Positions 19,151 to 27,703 of a stretch of DNA of 35,491 bases are shown here, piece after piece. Source of the stretch: Nocardioides mangrovi (GTDB lineage: Bacteria > Actinomycetota > Actinomycetes > Propionibacteriales > Nocardioidaceae); NCBI RefSeq assembly GCF_020073815.1, contig NZ_JAIQZJ010000015.1, positions 1-35,491 on the forward strand, in the 5' to 3' direction. The notes beneath the pieces are model-generated. The model was not told the DNA's origin, did no database searches, and saw nothing but the letters and a program-made list of their open reading frames with translations. Each line of letters begins with the position of its first letter. Position 1 is the first letter of the stretch. The position numbers and the translations under genes were made by a program.

Positions 19151-20410
19151 ATGAGCGAGACGGTCTTCACGTACGCCGCACCTGCGCTGAAGTTCGGCAC
19201 CGGGTCCTCCGGCGAGATCGGGCACGACCTCCGCCAGCTCGGGGCGCGCCGGGTGCTGCTGGTCACCGACCCGGGCGTCGCCGCCACCGGGCACCCGGCG
19301 CGGATCGCCGAGCGGCTGGTCGGGCACGGGCTCGAGGTCACGACGTACGACGAGGCCCACGTCGAGCCGACCGACGAGTCACTGGCACACGCGATCGCCT
19401 TCGCCCGCGACGCCGGTCCCTTCGACGCGGTCGTCGCCGTCGGCGGCGGCTCGTCGATCGACACCGCGAAGGCGGTCAACCTGCTCACCACCAACCCGGG
19501 CGAGCTCATGGACTACGTCAACGCGCCGGTCGGGAAGGCGCTCGCGCCGACCGAGCGGCTGCTGCCCCTCGTGGCGGTCCCCACGACCACCGGCACGGGC
19601 GCGGAGAGCACCACGATCTGCGTGCTCGACGTGCTGTCGCTGCACGTGAAGACCGGGATCAGCCACCCGGCCCTGCGACCGACCCTGGCCGTCGTCGACC
19701 CCGCGCTGACCGCCACCCAGCCGGCGATGGTCACGGCGGCCGCGGGGATGGATATCCTCTGCCACGCACTCGAGAGCTACACCGCGCGCTGGTACGCCGA
19801 GTTCGATGCCAAGCAGCCCGAGCAGCGGGTGCCCTACTGCGGCGCCAACCCGATCTCGGACCTGTGGTCCGAGCGGGCGATGGACCTGCTCGCCGGCGCC
19901 TTCCGGAGGGCCGTGCACGACGGGGAGGACGAGCAGGCGCGCGAGCAGATGGCCATGGCCGCCACCTTCGCCGGCCTCGGCTTCGGCAACGCAGGCGTGC
20001 ACATCCCGCACGCCAACGCCTACCCGATCGCCGGGCGGGTCCGGGACTACCGGCCGGCGGGCTACCCCGACGAGCCGATCGTCCCGCACGGGATGGCGGT
20101 CGCCCTGACCGCGCCCGAGGCCTTCCGCTTCACCTTCGACGCTGTGCCCGAGCGGCACCTGCGTGCCGCGCGGCTGCTCGACCCGAGCGCCGCAGGCGAC
20201 GGTCCCGACGTCCTGCCGGGCGTCCTGACCCGGCTGATGCGCGACATCGGGATCCCCAACGGCCTCGCCGAGGTCGGGTACGCCGAGGCCGACGTCGACG
20301 ACCTGGTCGCCGGCGCCGTCCAGCAGCAGCGGCTGCTCGCCACCGCGCCGGTCAGTCCCACGGAGGAGGACCTGGCATCGGTCTTCCGTCGCTCGATGGA
20401 ACACTGGTGA
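19151..20410 (+). CDS. Hydroxyacid-oxoacid transhydrogenase-like iron alcohol dehydrogenase
   Basis: A 419-aa group III (iron-containing) alcohol dehydrogenase most like hydroxyacid-oxoacid transhydrogenase (HOT/ADHFE1). HOT oxidises 4-hydroxybutyrate to succinic semialdehyde while reducing 2-oxoglutarate to D-2-hydroxyglutarate. Visible landmarks are GGGSSIDTAKA at 98-108, 'PTTTGTGAEST' near 144-153, and the metal site 'MDILCHALESY' (D201, H205), 'HIPHANAYPI' (H284/H287) and 'VPHGMAVAL' (H313). The insert 'YCGANPISDLWSERAM' is typical of the HOT subfamily rather than short-chain alcohol dehydrogenases. The next gene starts 2 bp after its stop. Subfamily assignment is moderately secure; activity on other hydroxy acids is possible. 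Confidence 0.82.
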   Translation: MSETVFTYAAPALKFGTGSSGEIGHDLRQLGARRVLLVTDPGVAATGHPARIAERLVGHGLEVTTYDEAHVEPTDESLAHAIAFARDAGPFDAVVAVGGGSSIDTAKAVNLLTTNPGELMDYVNAPVGKALAPTERLLPLVAVPTTTGTGAESTTICVLDVLSLHVKTGISHPALRPTLAVVDPALTATQPAMVTAAAGMDILCHALESYTARWYAEFDAKQPEQRVPYCGANPISDLWSERAMDLLAGAFRRAVHDGEDEQAREQMAMAATFAGLGFGNAGVHIPHANAYPIAGRVRDYRPAGYPDEPIVPHGMAVALTAPEAFRFTFDAVPERHLRAARLLDPSAAGDGPDVLPGVLTRLMRDIGIPNGLAEVGYAEADVDDLVAGAVQQQRLLATAPVSPTEEDLASVFRRSMEHW

Positions 20411-20411
20411 C

Positions 20412-23099
20412 GTGACGCTCGAGACCCCGGACCTGGTCGCCGCCCTGCGCCGCCGAGGGGTCACCGACGTCGACGACTCGACCCTGGCGCGGGCGCTCTA
20501 CTCCTCCGACGCCTCGCTCTACCGCGTGGTGCCGCAGGTGGTGGTGCGGCCGCGGCACCCCGACGAGCTGGAGGCGATCCTCGACGTCTCCGCCGAGGCG
20601 CGCACGCCCGTGACCATGCGCGGGGCGGGCACCTCGATCGCCGGCAACGCCGTCGGCACGGGCATCGTGGTCGACACCCTCAAGCACCTCAACGAGGTCG
20701 TCTCGATCGATGCCGAGTCGCGCACCGCCGTGGTCCAGCCGGGGGTCGTGCACGCCGACCTCCAGCGCGCGGCCGCGCCGTACGGGCTGCGCTTCGGGCC
20801 GGACCCCTCGACCCACACCCGCTGCACGATCGGCGGGATGATCGGCAACAACGCCTGCGGGTCGCGGGCGCTCGGCTACGGCCGCACCGCCGACAACGTC
20901 GTCGCGCTGGACGCGGCGTACGGCCCCGGTGCGACCGATGTCGAGGCGCGGCTCGGCACCCTGGTCGACCAGCACCTCGCTCACGTCCGGACGTCGTTCG
21001 GCCGCTTCACCCGCCAGGTCAGCGGCTACTCGCTGGAGCACCTGCTGCCGGAGAACGGCCGCAGCGTCGAGCGCTTCCTGGTCGGCTCGGAGGGCACCCT
21101 CGCGGTGGTCCGGTCGGCGACCGTGCGGCTCGTCGAGGACGACCCCGACCGCCACCTCGTGGTGCTGGGCTACCCCTCGATGGCCGAGGCGGCCGACGCG
21201 GTCCCGGCGCTGCTGGCCGTCGCCCCGTCGATGACGGCGTGCGAGGGCCTCGACTCCCGGATCGTCGACCTCGTCCCGGGCGCGCCCGCGCTGCCGCGGG
21301 GGGCCGGCTGGCTCTTCGCCGAGGTGCCGGCGGCCGAGACCGCCGCCGTGATCGCTGCGTCCGGCGCGCTCGAGCACCGCCTGGTCGAGGACGCCCGCGA
21401 GGCCGCCGCGCTGTGGCGGATCCGCGAGGACGGGGCCGGCCTCGCGGCCAAGAGCCTGTTCCGGCCGGCCTACTCCGGCTGGGAGGACGCCGCGGTCCCG
21501 CCCGAGCGGCTCGGCGCCTGGCTGCGCGACTTCGACGAGCTCCTGAAGGCGTACGACCTCGACGGCGTGCCCTACGGCCACTTCGGCGACGGCTGCGTGC
21601 ACGTCCGGATCGACTTCCCCTTCGCGGAGGCCGACGGGGCACAGGTCTTCCGCGACTTCCTCACCGCGGCCGCGAACAAGCTGCGCGACCACGGCGGCTC
21701 GCTCTCGGGCGAGCACGGCGACGGCCGGGCCCGCTCCGAGCTCCTGGCGACGATGTACGACGAGGAGTCGCTGCGGCTCTTCGGTGCGGTCAAGGCGATC
21801 TGCGACCCCGACAACCTGCTCAACCCCGGCAACATCGTCGACCCCGCGCCCCTCGACGCCGACCTGCGGCCCACCCGCCCGCGGGCGCCGCTGGCCCTCG
21901 CGGACCAGGTGCACCGCTGCACCGGCGTCGGCAAGTGCGTCGCGCCGCGGACCGCCGGCGTGATGTGCCCCTCCTACCTCGCCACCCGCGACGAGAAGGA
22001 CTCCACTCGGGGTCGCTCGCGCGTGCTCCAGGAGGCCGTCGACGGCACCCTCGTGAAGGGATTCGCCGACCCGGCCGTCGACCAGGCCCTCGACCTCTGC
22101 CTGGCCTGCAAGGGCTGCGCGTCGGACTGCCCGACCGGCGTGGACATGGCGACCTACAAGGCCGAGGCGCTGCACCAGAAGCACGACGTGCTCGGCGAGC
22201 GGCGCCCGCGCAGCCACTTCCTGCTCGGCCAGCTGCCGAGGTGGGCCGCGATGGCCGCGCCGGTCGCGCCCCTGGCCAACCGGATGATGCGGCTCAAGCC
22301 GGTGCAGCGGATGGCGCGCGCCACGGCCGGCATCGACCAGCGGAGGTCGATCCCGGCCTTCGCGCCGCGGACGCTCCGCCGGACGCTCTACGGATCCCGG
22401 GGCGTGCCCGACGTCGTCCCGGACGTCTGGATCTGGGCCGACTCCTTCAGCGACCACTTCTTCCCCGGCAACGGCCTGGCAGCGATCGAGTGGCTGGCCT
22501 CGGTCGGCGTCACCGCCCGGGTGATCAACGACGACGCCTGCTGCGGACTCACCTGGATCACCACCGGCCAGCTCGACAAGGCGAAGGCGATCCTCGAGCG
22601 GACCGTCCGCACGCTCGCGCCGTACGTCGCCTCCGGCGTGCCGGTCGTCGGCCTCGAGCCGTCCTGCCTGGCGACCCTGCGCAGCGACGCGGTCGAGATG
22701 ACCGGGACGACGCTGGACGTGCTGACCTTCGCCGAGCTGGTCGAGCGGCTCGACCTGCCGCTGCCCGACCTCTCCGGTGTGGAGGTCGTCGCGCAGCCGC
22801 ACTGCCACCACGCGTCGATCCTCGGCTGGGCCGCCGACAAGCGGCTGCTGGAGGGGGCCGGCGCGACCGTGACGCAGGTCGCGGGCTGCTGCGGGCTCGC
22901 CGGCAACTTCGGCATGGAGCAGGGCCACTACGAGGTGTCGGTCGCCGTCGCGGAGACCCACCTGCTGCCCGCCGTCCGGTCCCAGCCGGACGCGGTCGTG
23001 CTGGCCGACGGCATGTCCTGCCGGGTCCAGCTCGACGACCTCGCGCAGCAGCCCACGATGCACCTCGCCGAACTGTTCGCTTCTAAGATCGAGAAGTGA
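20412..23099 (+). CDS. FAD/Fe-S D-2-hydroxyacid (D-2-hydroxyglutarate-type) dehydrogenase
   Basis: An 895-aa fusion of a GlcD-like flavoprotein with a GlpC/GlcF-like Fe-S part, as in E. coli YdiJ. The PCMH-type FAD domain has 'RGAGTSIAGNAVG' (about residues 63-75) and 'GGMIGNNACGSRALGYGR'. The FAD-oxidase C domain includes 'HGDGRARSE'. The Fe-S domain uses C503 and following Cys (CTGVGKC...MCPSY) and C563/C566/C569/C573. Two CCG half-motifs follow at C710-C711 and C826-C827. Enzymes of this build oxidise D-2-hydroxyglutarate or D-lactate and pass electrons to quinones. The HOT-like gene directly upstream favours D-2-hydroxyglutarate. The GTG start at 20412 follows the previous stop by one base. 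Confidence 0.88.
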   Translation: MTLETPDLVAALRRRGVTDVDDSTLARALYSSDASLYRVVPQVVVRPRHPDELEAILDVSAEARTPVTMRGAGTSIAGNAVGTGIVVDTLKHLNEVVSIDAESRTAVVQPGVVHADLQRAAAPYGLRFGPDPSTHTRCTIGGMIGNNACGSRALGYGRTADNVVALDAAYGPGATDVEARLGTLVDQHLAHVRTSFGRFTRQVSGYSLEHLLPENGRSVERFLVGSEGTLAVVRSATVRLVEDDPDRHLVVLGYPSMAEAADAVPALLAVAPSMTACEGLDSRIVDLVPGAPALPRGAGWLFAEVPAAETAAVIAASGALEHRLVEDAREAAALWRIREDGAGLAAKSLFRPAYSGWEDAAVPPERLGAWLRDFDELLKAYDLDGVPYGHFGDGCVHVRIDFPFAEADGAQVFRDFLTAAANKLRDHGGSLSGEHGDGRARSELLATMYDEESLRLFGAVKAICDPDNLLNPGNIVDPAPLDADLRPTRPRAPLALADQVHRCTGVGKCVAPRTAGVMCPSYLATRDEKDSTRGRSRVLQEAVDGTLVKGFADPAVDQALDLCLACKGCASDCPTGVDMATYKAEALHQKHDVLGERRPRSHFLLGQLPRWAAMAAPVAPLANRMMRLKPVQRMARATAGIDQRRSIPAFAPRTLRRTLYGSRGVPDVVPDVWIWADSFSDHFFPGNGLAAIEWLASVGVTARVINDDACCGLTWITTGQLDKAKAILERTVRTLAPYVASGVPVVGLEPSCLATLRSDAVEMTGTTLDVLTFAELVERLDLPLPDLSGVEVVAQPHCHHASILGWAADKRLLEGAGATVTQVAGCCGLAGNFGMEQGHYEVSVAVAETHLLPAVRSQPDAVVLADGMSCRVQLDDLAQQPTMHLAELFASKIEK

Positions 23100-23179
23100 A
23101 TCCGCGTCACCGCCGCCTCGTCATCCCGATCGCGCTGGCGGCCCTGCTCATCATCGTCGTCATCGCCGCGGTGGTCTGA
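23096..23179 (+). CDS. 27-residue single-helix membrane peptide
   Basis: GTG at 23096 overlaps the upstream stop by 4 bp (GTGA), and its own TGA overlaps the ATG of the methyltransferase gene by one base (TGATG). The peptide starts MNPRHRRL and continues as one uninterrupted hydrophobic stretch of Ile/Val/Leu/Ala to the end: a basic N-terminus followed by one transmembrane helix. It fills the gap between its neighbours exactly, and its junctions match the coupling seen across this operon. No family is recognisable at this length. It could be a small membrane protein of the flavoprotein upstream, or simply a translation-coupling ORF. Confidence 0.6.
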   Translation: MNPRHRRLVIPIALAALLIIVVIAAVV

Positions 23180-24381
23180 TGGCCGAGCCTCTTCTCCGCG
23201 AGCTCAACCGTCTCCGCGGGCTGATCCTCGACCCCGAGGTGCTGGTCAAGGCGGTCGCGTCCGGCAAGCAGAAGGGCGAGCAGTCGCGGTGGCGCCGCGC
23301 CGAGCTGCGCTACGTCGACCTCAAGGCCGGCCGGCACCTCCAGGTCACGACGTACGACGCGACCCAGGCGTTCACCGCCAACCACGTCGGCGACGACGCG
23401 CGGGATGCGGTCGACGCGCTGCTCGACGAGCCGTTCGCCAACTGGAACGTCGACACCGTCACCCAGTCCCACCAGCTCCGCGTCACCAAGAAGCTCGAGG
23501 CGGTCGTGCACACGACCGAGCGCGCCGAGCCGGTCGCGGCCGAGCGCAGCCACGACCGCGACAAGGAACGCCTGCTCCCGGAGGGCGACCCGGTCTTCGT
23601 CGAGCTCGGCATCTCCGACGCGGACGGGCGCCTGAAGCCGAGCCGCCAGGCGAAGTACCGCCAGGTCGAGGAGTTCCTCCGGCTGCTCGACTCGTCGATC
23701 ACCGAGGCCATCGACAAGGGCCGGCTGCGCCGGCCGACCGCCGCGGACCCGCTGCGGATCGTCGACCTCGGCTGCGGCAACGCCTACCTGACCTTCGCGG
23801 CCCAGCGCTACCTCGCCGGTGTGCGCGGCCTGCCGGTGCGGCTCACCGGCGTGGACGTGAAGGAGCAGTCGCGCGAGCACAACAGCGCGGTCGCCTCCCG
23901 GCTCGGCGTCGACGCGGAGTTCGTGGTCGGCACCATCGGCGGGGTCGCCCTCGACCCCGCGCCGGAGGTGGTGCTCGCGCTGCACGCCTGTGACACCGCC
24001 ACCGACGAGGCGCTCGCGCAGGCCGCCGGCTGGGGCGCGCGGCTCGTGCTCGCCGCGCCGTGCTGCCACCACGACATCGCCGCCCAGCTCCGCAGGGCAC
24101 CGACGCCCGCGCCGTACGCCATGCTCACCCGCCACGGGATCCTCCGCGAGCGCCTGGCCGACACCCTGACCGATGCGCTGCGGGCGTCGCTGATGCGCCA
24201 GCAGGGCTACAAGGTCGACGTCGTGCAGTTCGTCGAGAGCCAGCACACGCCGCGCAACACCATGCTCCGCGCCACCCGCACCGGCGCGCCCGTCCGGGGT
24301 GGGTCGGTGCGCAAGGAGTACGACGAGCTCGTGACGACCTGGGGCATCCACCCGAAGCTCGCCGAGCTCCTCGGCGCCTGA
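23179..24381 (+). CDS. SAM-dependent methyltransferase (METTL25-like)
   Basis: A 400-aa protein with a class I SAM-binding domain in its second half: 'IVDLGCGNAYLTF' starting near residue 194, an acidic second strand 'GVDVKEQSREHN', and the characteristic 'LALHACDTATDEAL' and 'APCCHHDI' motifs. This Cys-Cys-His-His signature belongs to the Methyltransf_32 (METTL25/GSTCD-like) group, whose substrates are mostly unknown. The N-terminal 170 residues are basic ('SGKQKGEQSRWRRAEL'), which would suit nucleic-acid binding. ATG start overlapping the stop of the 27-residue peptide; its own stop overlaps the next ATG. A role in RNA modification is possible, not shown. Confidence 0.82.
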   Translation: MAEPLLRELNRLRGLILDPEVLVKAVASGKQKGEQSRWRRAELRYVDLKAGRHLQVTTYDATQAFTANHVGDDARDAVDALLDEPFANWNVDTVTQSHQLRVTKKLEAVVHTTERAEPVAAERSHDRDKERLLPEGDPVFVELGISDADGRLKPSRQAKYRQVEEFLRLLDSSITEAIDKGRLRRPTAADPLRIVDLGCGNAYLTFAAQRYLAGVRGLPVRLTGVDVKEQSREHNSAVASRLGVDAEFVVGTIGGVALDPAPEVVLALHACDTATDEALAQAAGWGARLVLAAPCCHHDIAAQLRRAPTPAPYAMLTRHGILRERLADTLTDALRASLMRQQGYKVDVVQFVESQHTPRNTMLRATRTGAPVRGGSVRKEYDELVTTWGIHPKLAELLGA

Positions 24382-25373
24382 TGCTCGACCGCCTGCTGGG
24401 CGCGGCCGCGGCTCTCGGCTTCCTGGCCGGCGCGGCCTCGGCGCCGGCCGCCGCGCCGTCGGCGGTGGTCTTCTCCTTCCAGGACCAGGCGATCGTCGAG
24501 TCGAGCGGCCTCGTGCTCCAGGACGGGCTCTTCCTCACCATCAACGACTCCGGGGACACCGGTCGGGTCTTCGCCGTCGACCGCTCGGGCCGCACGGTCG
24601 GCGTGACCTCGTGGGGCGACGCCACGGACGTCGAGGCGGTCGCGCCCGCGGGGGACGGCCGGGTGTGGATCGGCGACATCGGCGACAACACCGGCACGCG
24701 CTCGTCGGTGCAGGTCTTCGAGGTCCCGGTCGGGCGCGGCGACCGCACGGTGACGCCGACGACGTACGACCTCACCTATCCCGGTGGTCCGCGCGATGCC
24801 GAGACCCTCCTCGTCGCCCCGTCCGGGCGGCTCTACGTCGTCTCCAAGCAGATCTTCGGCGCCGGCCTGTACGTCGCGCCGCGGCAGCTCTCCGCCGACC
24901 ACCCCAACCGGCTGCGGCGGGTGCCGGACGTGGCGGCGTTCGCGTTCGCGACCGACGGGGCCTTCTTCCCGGACGGGCGGCACTACGTGGTCCGCGGCTA
25001 CGGCACCGCCACCGTCTACACCTACCCGGGGCACGAGGTGGTCGGCACCTTCGACCTGCCCGCGCAGCGGCAGGGGGAGGGGATCACCGTCGGACCCGAC
25101 GACACCCTCTACCTGAGCAGCGAGGGCCTGCACAGCAAGGTGCTGTCGATGACCCTGCCGCGACGGATCCAGCGGGCGATCGCGCCTCCGGCTTCGACGC
25201 CGTCTGCCACCCCGACGCCGACGCCGACACCGGAGCCGGCGGAGAGCTCGTCGGCCTCGTCGTCGTCGGCGGGCGTGGCCGTCCCGTGGTGGGCGGTCGC
25301 GGCGGGTGCCGGCGGGGTCGCGTTTGTGGCGCTGGCGGGGTGGCTACTGCTCCGCCGTGGCTCGACTCCGTAG
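24381..25373 (+). CDS. Secreted beta-propeller protein with C-terminal anchor
   Basis: A 330-aa exported protein. Residues 1-24 form a signal peptide. Residues 28-270 show repeating blades with acidic turn motifs ('NDSGDTGRVF', 'GDIGDNTG', 'GPDDTLYLSS') as in NHL/SMP30-like or esterase-like beta-propellers, possibly calcium-binding. A Thr/Pro and Ser/Ala-rich spacer is followed by one transmembrane helix and an Arg-Arg end, so the propeller is held on the outer face of the membrane. No catalytic residues can be assigned. The ATG at 24381 overlaps the upstream TGA; the 3' end overlaps the topoisomerase gene by 17 bp. Confidence 0.8.
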   Translation: MLDRLLGAAAALGFLAGAASAPAAAPSAVVFSFQDQAIVESSGLVLQDGLFLTINDSGDTGRVFAVDRSGRTVGVTSWGDATDVEAVAPAGDGRVWIGDIGDNTGTRSSVQVFEVPVGRGDRTVTPTTYDLTYPGGPRDAETLLVAPSGRLYVVSKQIFGAGLYVAPRQLSADHPNRLRRVPDVAAFAFATDGAFFPDGRHYVVRGYGTATVYTYPGHEVVGTFDLPAQRQGEGITVGPDDTLYLSSEGLHSKVLSMTLPRRIQRAIAPPASTPSATPTPTPTPEPAESSSASSSSAGVAVPWWAVAAGAGGVAFVALAGWLLLRRGSTP

Positions 25374-26361
25374 GACCTCACCCGACCAGCCGGGCTGGAC
25401 CCGGCGCCGGTCGGGCCGCGGGTTCGTCTACCTCGACGAGCACGGCGACCGGCTCCCCGAGGAGGATGCGCAGCGCGTGCGCGACCTGGTGATCCCGCCC
25501 GCGTGGACGGACGTCTGGGTCACCCCGTACCCCCACGGGCACCTGCAGGCCGTCGGCACCGACGACGCCGGACGGCGGCAGTACCTCTACCACCCGGACT
25601 GGCGGACCCGGCGGGACGCGGAGAAGTTCGACCGGATGCTGATCTTCGGCAAGGCGCTGACCCGCGCCCGTGAGCTGGTCGTCCTCGACCTCGGCCGGGA
25701 GGGCATGCCGCTCGAGCGCGCGTGCGCGGTCGCCGTACGCCTCCTCGACCTCGGGTACTTCCGGATCGGCAACGACGTCTACGCCGACGAGCACGGCTCG
25801 TTCGGGTTGACCACGCTCGAGCGGCGTCACGTGCGCCGCCGCCAGGACCACCTGATCTTCACGTTCGTCGGAAAGTCCGGGGTGGAGCACCGGATCGAGA
25901 TCGACGACGAGGTCGTGATGGCCGCGCTCGACGTGATGCGCAGGCGCCGTGGCGAGGACCTCCGGCTGCTCGCCTACAAGGAGGGCCGGTCGTGGCGCTC
26001 CGTCCTGCCCGACCTGGTCAACTCCTACGTGCGCGAGTCGACCGGCATGGAGGCGACGGCCAAGGACTTCCGCACCTGGCACGCCACCGTGCTCGCGGCC
26101 GCGGCGCTCGCCGAGACCCCCGAGCCGGGGGAGACGAAGGCGTCGCGCAAGCGGGCCGTGGCGGGCGCGATGAAGGAGGTCGCGTCCTTCCTCGGCAACA
26201 CCCCGACGCTGGCGCGCTCGTCGTACGTCGACCCGCGGGTGGTCGACGCCTACGAGCAGGGCCGCACGATCAGGCGCGCGACCGCGCGGACCTATGACAC
26301 GGTGGACGAGCGGCAGGCCGCGCTGGAGCGCGCGACGCTGCGCCTGATCAAGGAGTCCTGA
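25357..26361 (+). CDS. DNA topoisomerase IB (poxvirus type)
   Basis: A 334-aa type IB topoisomerase that relaxes supercoils through a 3'-phosphotyrosyl intermediate. Residues 25-75 are the N-terminal DNA-clamp domain ('IPPAWTDVWV'). Catalytic positions are R136 (FRIGND), K173 (VGKSG), R239 (DFRTWH), N281 (LGNTP, in the position of the viral His, a usual bacterial replacement) and the nucleophile Y290 (SSYVDP). Length matches bacterial homologues. GTG at 25357 is the last plausible start before the conserved region and overlaps the beta-propeller gene by 17 bp. Its stop overlaps the macro-domain ATG (TGATG). Confidence 0.93.
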   Translation: MARLRRTSPDQPGWTRRRSGRGFVYLDEHGDRLPEEDAQRVRDLVIPPAWTDVWVTPYPHGHLQAVGTDDAGRRQYLYHPDWRTRRDAEKFDRMLIFGKALTRARELVVLDLGREGMPLERACAVAVRLLDLGYFRIGNDVYADEHGSFGLTTLERRHVRRRQDHLIFTFVGKSGVEHRIEIDDEVVMAALDVMRRRRGEDLRLLAYKEGRSWRSVLPDLVNSYVRESTGMEATAKDFRTWHATVLAAAALAETPEPGETKASRKRAVAGAMKEVASFLGNTPTLARSSYVDPRVVDAYEQGRTIRRATARTYDTVDERQAALERATLRLIKES

Positions 26362-26858
26362 TGGAGATCACCGCCGTGCTCGGGGACATCACCGAGCAGC
26401 AGGTCGACGCGGTCGTCAACGCCGCCAACCGGGCGATGCGCGGCGGCGGTGGCGTCGACGGCGCCATCCACCGTGCCGGTGGTCTCGCGATCCTGGAGGA
26501 CTGCGTCCGTCGCTTCCCCTCCGGTCTCGCCACCGGCGACGCCGGCTGGACGACCGCCGGCGACCTCCCCGCACAGTGGGTGATCCACGTGGTCGGGCCC
26601 AACCGGCACGCCGGCGAGACCGACCGCTCGCTGCTGCTGTCCTGCTACTCCCGCGCCCTGGAGGTCGCCGACTCGCTCGGCGCCCGCACCGTCGCCTTCC
26701 CGCTGGTCTCCGCCGGCGTCTACGGCTGGCCGCTCGAGGACGCGATCGCCGCGCCGCTCGAGGTCTTCCGCTCCGCGTCGACCTCGGTCGACGAGGCCCG
26801 GATCGTCGCCTACGACGCGACGGCGTACGACGTGGTGCGCGCGGCCCTCGTGCCCTAG
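26361..26858 (+). CDS. Macro domain protein (ADP-ribose/O-acetyl-ADP-ribose hydrolase-like)
   Basis: A 165-aa single macro domain, close in length to YmdB-type O-acetyl-ADP-ribose deacetylases. Key blocks are 'GDITEQQVDAVVNAANRAM', the Gly-rich ADP-ribose loop 'GGGGVDGAIHRAGG', and 'PLVSAGVYGWPLEDA' near the distal ribose. Binds ADP-ribose and probably removes mono-ADP-ribose or O-acetyl groups. Coupled to the topoisomerase gene by TGATG; joint action in DNA repair is conceivable but only inferred from position. It ends in TAG within a CTAG that also supplies the stop of the convergent gene. Confidence 0.92.
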   Translation: MEITAVLGDITEQQVDAVVNAANRAMRGGGGVDGAIHRAGGLAILEDCVRRFPSGLATGDAGWTTAGDLPAQWVIHVVGPNRHAGETDRSLLLSCYSRALEVADSLGARTVAFPLVSAGVYGWPLEDAIAAPLEVFRSASTSVDEARIVAYDATAYDVVRAALVP

Positions 26859-27676
26859 GCGACGAACACGCAGAAGGGGTGGCCCGACGGGTCGCCGAAG
26901 ACGTAGAGCGGCTCACCCTCCTCGTCGGTGCGGTCGAGCAGGATCGTCGCCCCCAGCGCCTCCGCCCGGCGCCGGGTCTCCTCGAGTGACTCGCGGCTGG
27001 TGACGGTGAAGTCGACGTGCAGCTGCATCGGTACCTCGTGCGTCGGCCACGTCGTCGGCGCCAGCTCCGGCACCAGCTGGAAGGCGAGCACGCGGTGCCC
27101 GTCCTGGTCGGTGAGCACCAGCCAGTCCTCGCCCTCCTCGGGCGTCTCGTCGCCGGGGCGGTACCGCAGCCCGAGCAGCTCGCGGTAGAACTCCGCGAGC
27201 CCGCGGACGTCCGTGGTGTCGATCGCGGTGTGGAGCAGCTGCGGGAACTCGGTCACGCCGCCATCGTGCCCCACGAGTCGCCGCACCGCGGCCAGCCCGG
27301 CCGGGCTGCCGGGCCAGTGCCGGTCGAGGGCCCCCGGACCGGCGACGCGGACGACCGACCGCAGCACCAGGGCGATCACGATCGCGTCGTCGGCGTACCC
27401 GATCACCGGCAGGAAGTCCGGCACCAGGTCGACCGGCAGCACCAGGTAGCCCAGCAGCAGCCAGAGTCGCCACCGTACGCCGCGCGGCAGCGAACGATCT
27501 CCGGCGAGGCGGCCGACCAGGCGCACGACGTCGGGCAGCAGCCGCAGCAGGTCGCTCATGGCGATCCGGTCCGGCCCGCGTCGCGCGGCGACCGCCAGGG
27601 CGACCAGCGACGCCAGCCAGACGAGCAGGAGTCCGGCCAGCACGGCGACCACGACCTGCCACCAGGGGTCGGTCAT
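26855..27676 (-). CDS. DUF1232 membrane domain fused to glyoxalase/VOC domain
   Basis: A 273-aa two-part protein. Residues 1-130 have an N-terminal helix (5-30) and the DUF1232/YkvA motif 'GYLVLPVDLVPDFLPVIGYADD' with a second helix. Residues 145-273 form a complete VOC (glyoxalase/bleomycin-resistance) domain: 'LLHTAIDTTDVRGLAEFYREL' to 'FGDPSGHPFCVFVA'. The join is only about ten residues. Normally these are separate proteins, so this is either a real fusion or the result of a lost stop codon. A GTG at 27256 could start the VOC domain alone (133 aa), but its ribosome site is poor. Metal or substrate of the VOC part is unknown. Confidence 0.78.
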   Translation of the reverse strand: MTDPWWQVVVAVLAGLLLVWLASLVALAVAARRGPDRIAMSDLLRLLPDVVRLVGRLAGDRSLPRGVRWRLWLLLGYLVLPVDLVPDFLPVIGYADDAIVIALVLRSVVRVAGPGALDRHWPGSPAGLAAVRRLVGHDGGVTEFPQLLHTAIDTTDVRGLAEFYRELLGLRYRPGDETPEEGEDWLVLTDQDGHRVLAFQLVPELAPTTWPTHEVPMQLHVDFTVTSRESLEETRRRAEALGATILLDRTDEEGEPLYVFGDPSGHPFCVFVA

Positions 27677-27703
27677 GCGGGCGCCCGCACCCCTCTCGCC
27701 TCT

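Noticed and set aside
20352..23063. A minus-strand open frame of about 900 codons opposite the FAD/Fe-S dehydrogenase
   Set aside because: Low-complexity Arg/Gly/Val/Asp composition and exact antisense position to a well-supported gene.
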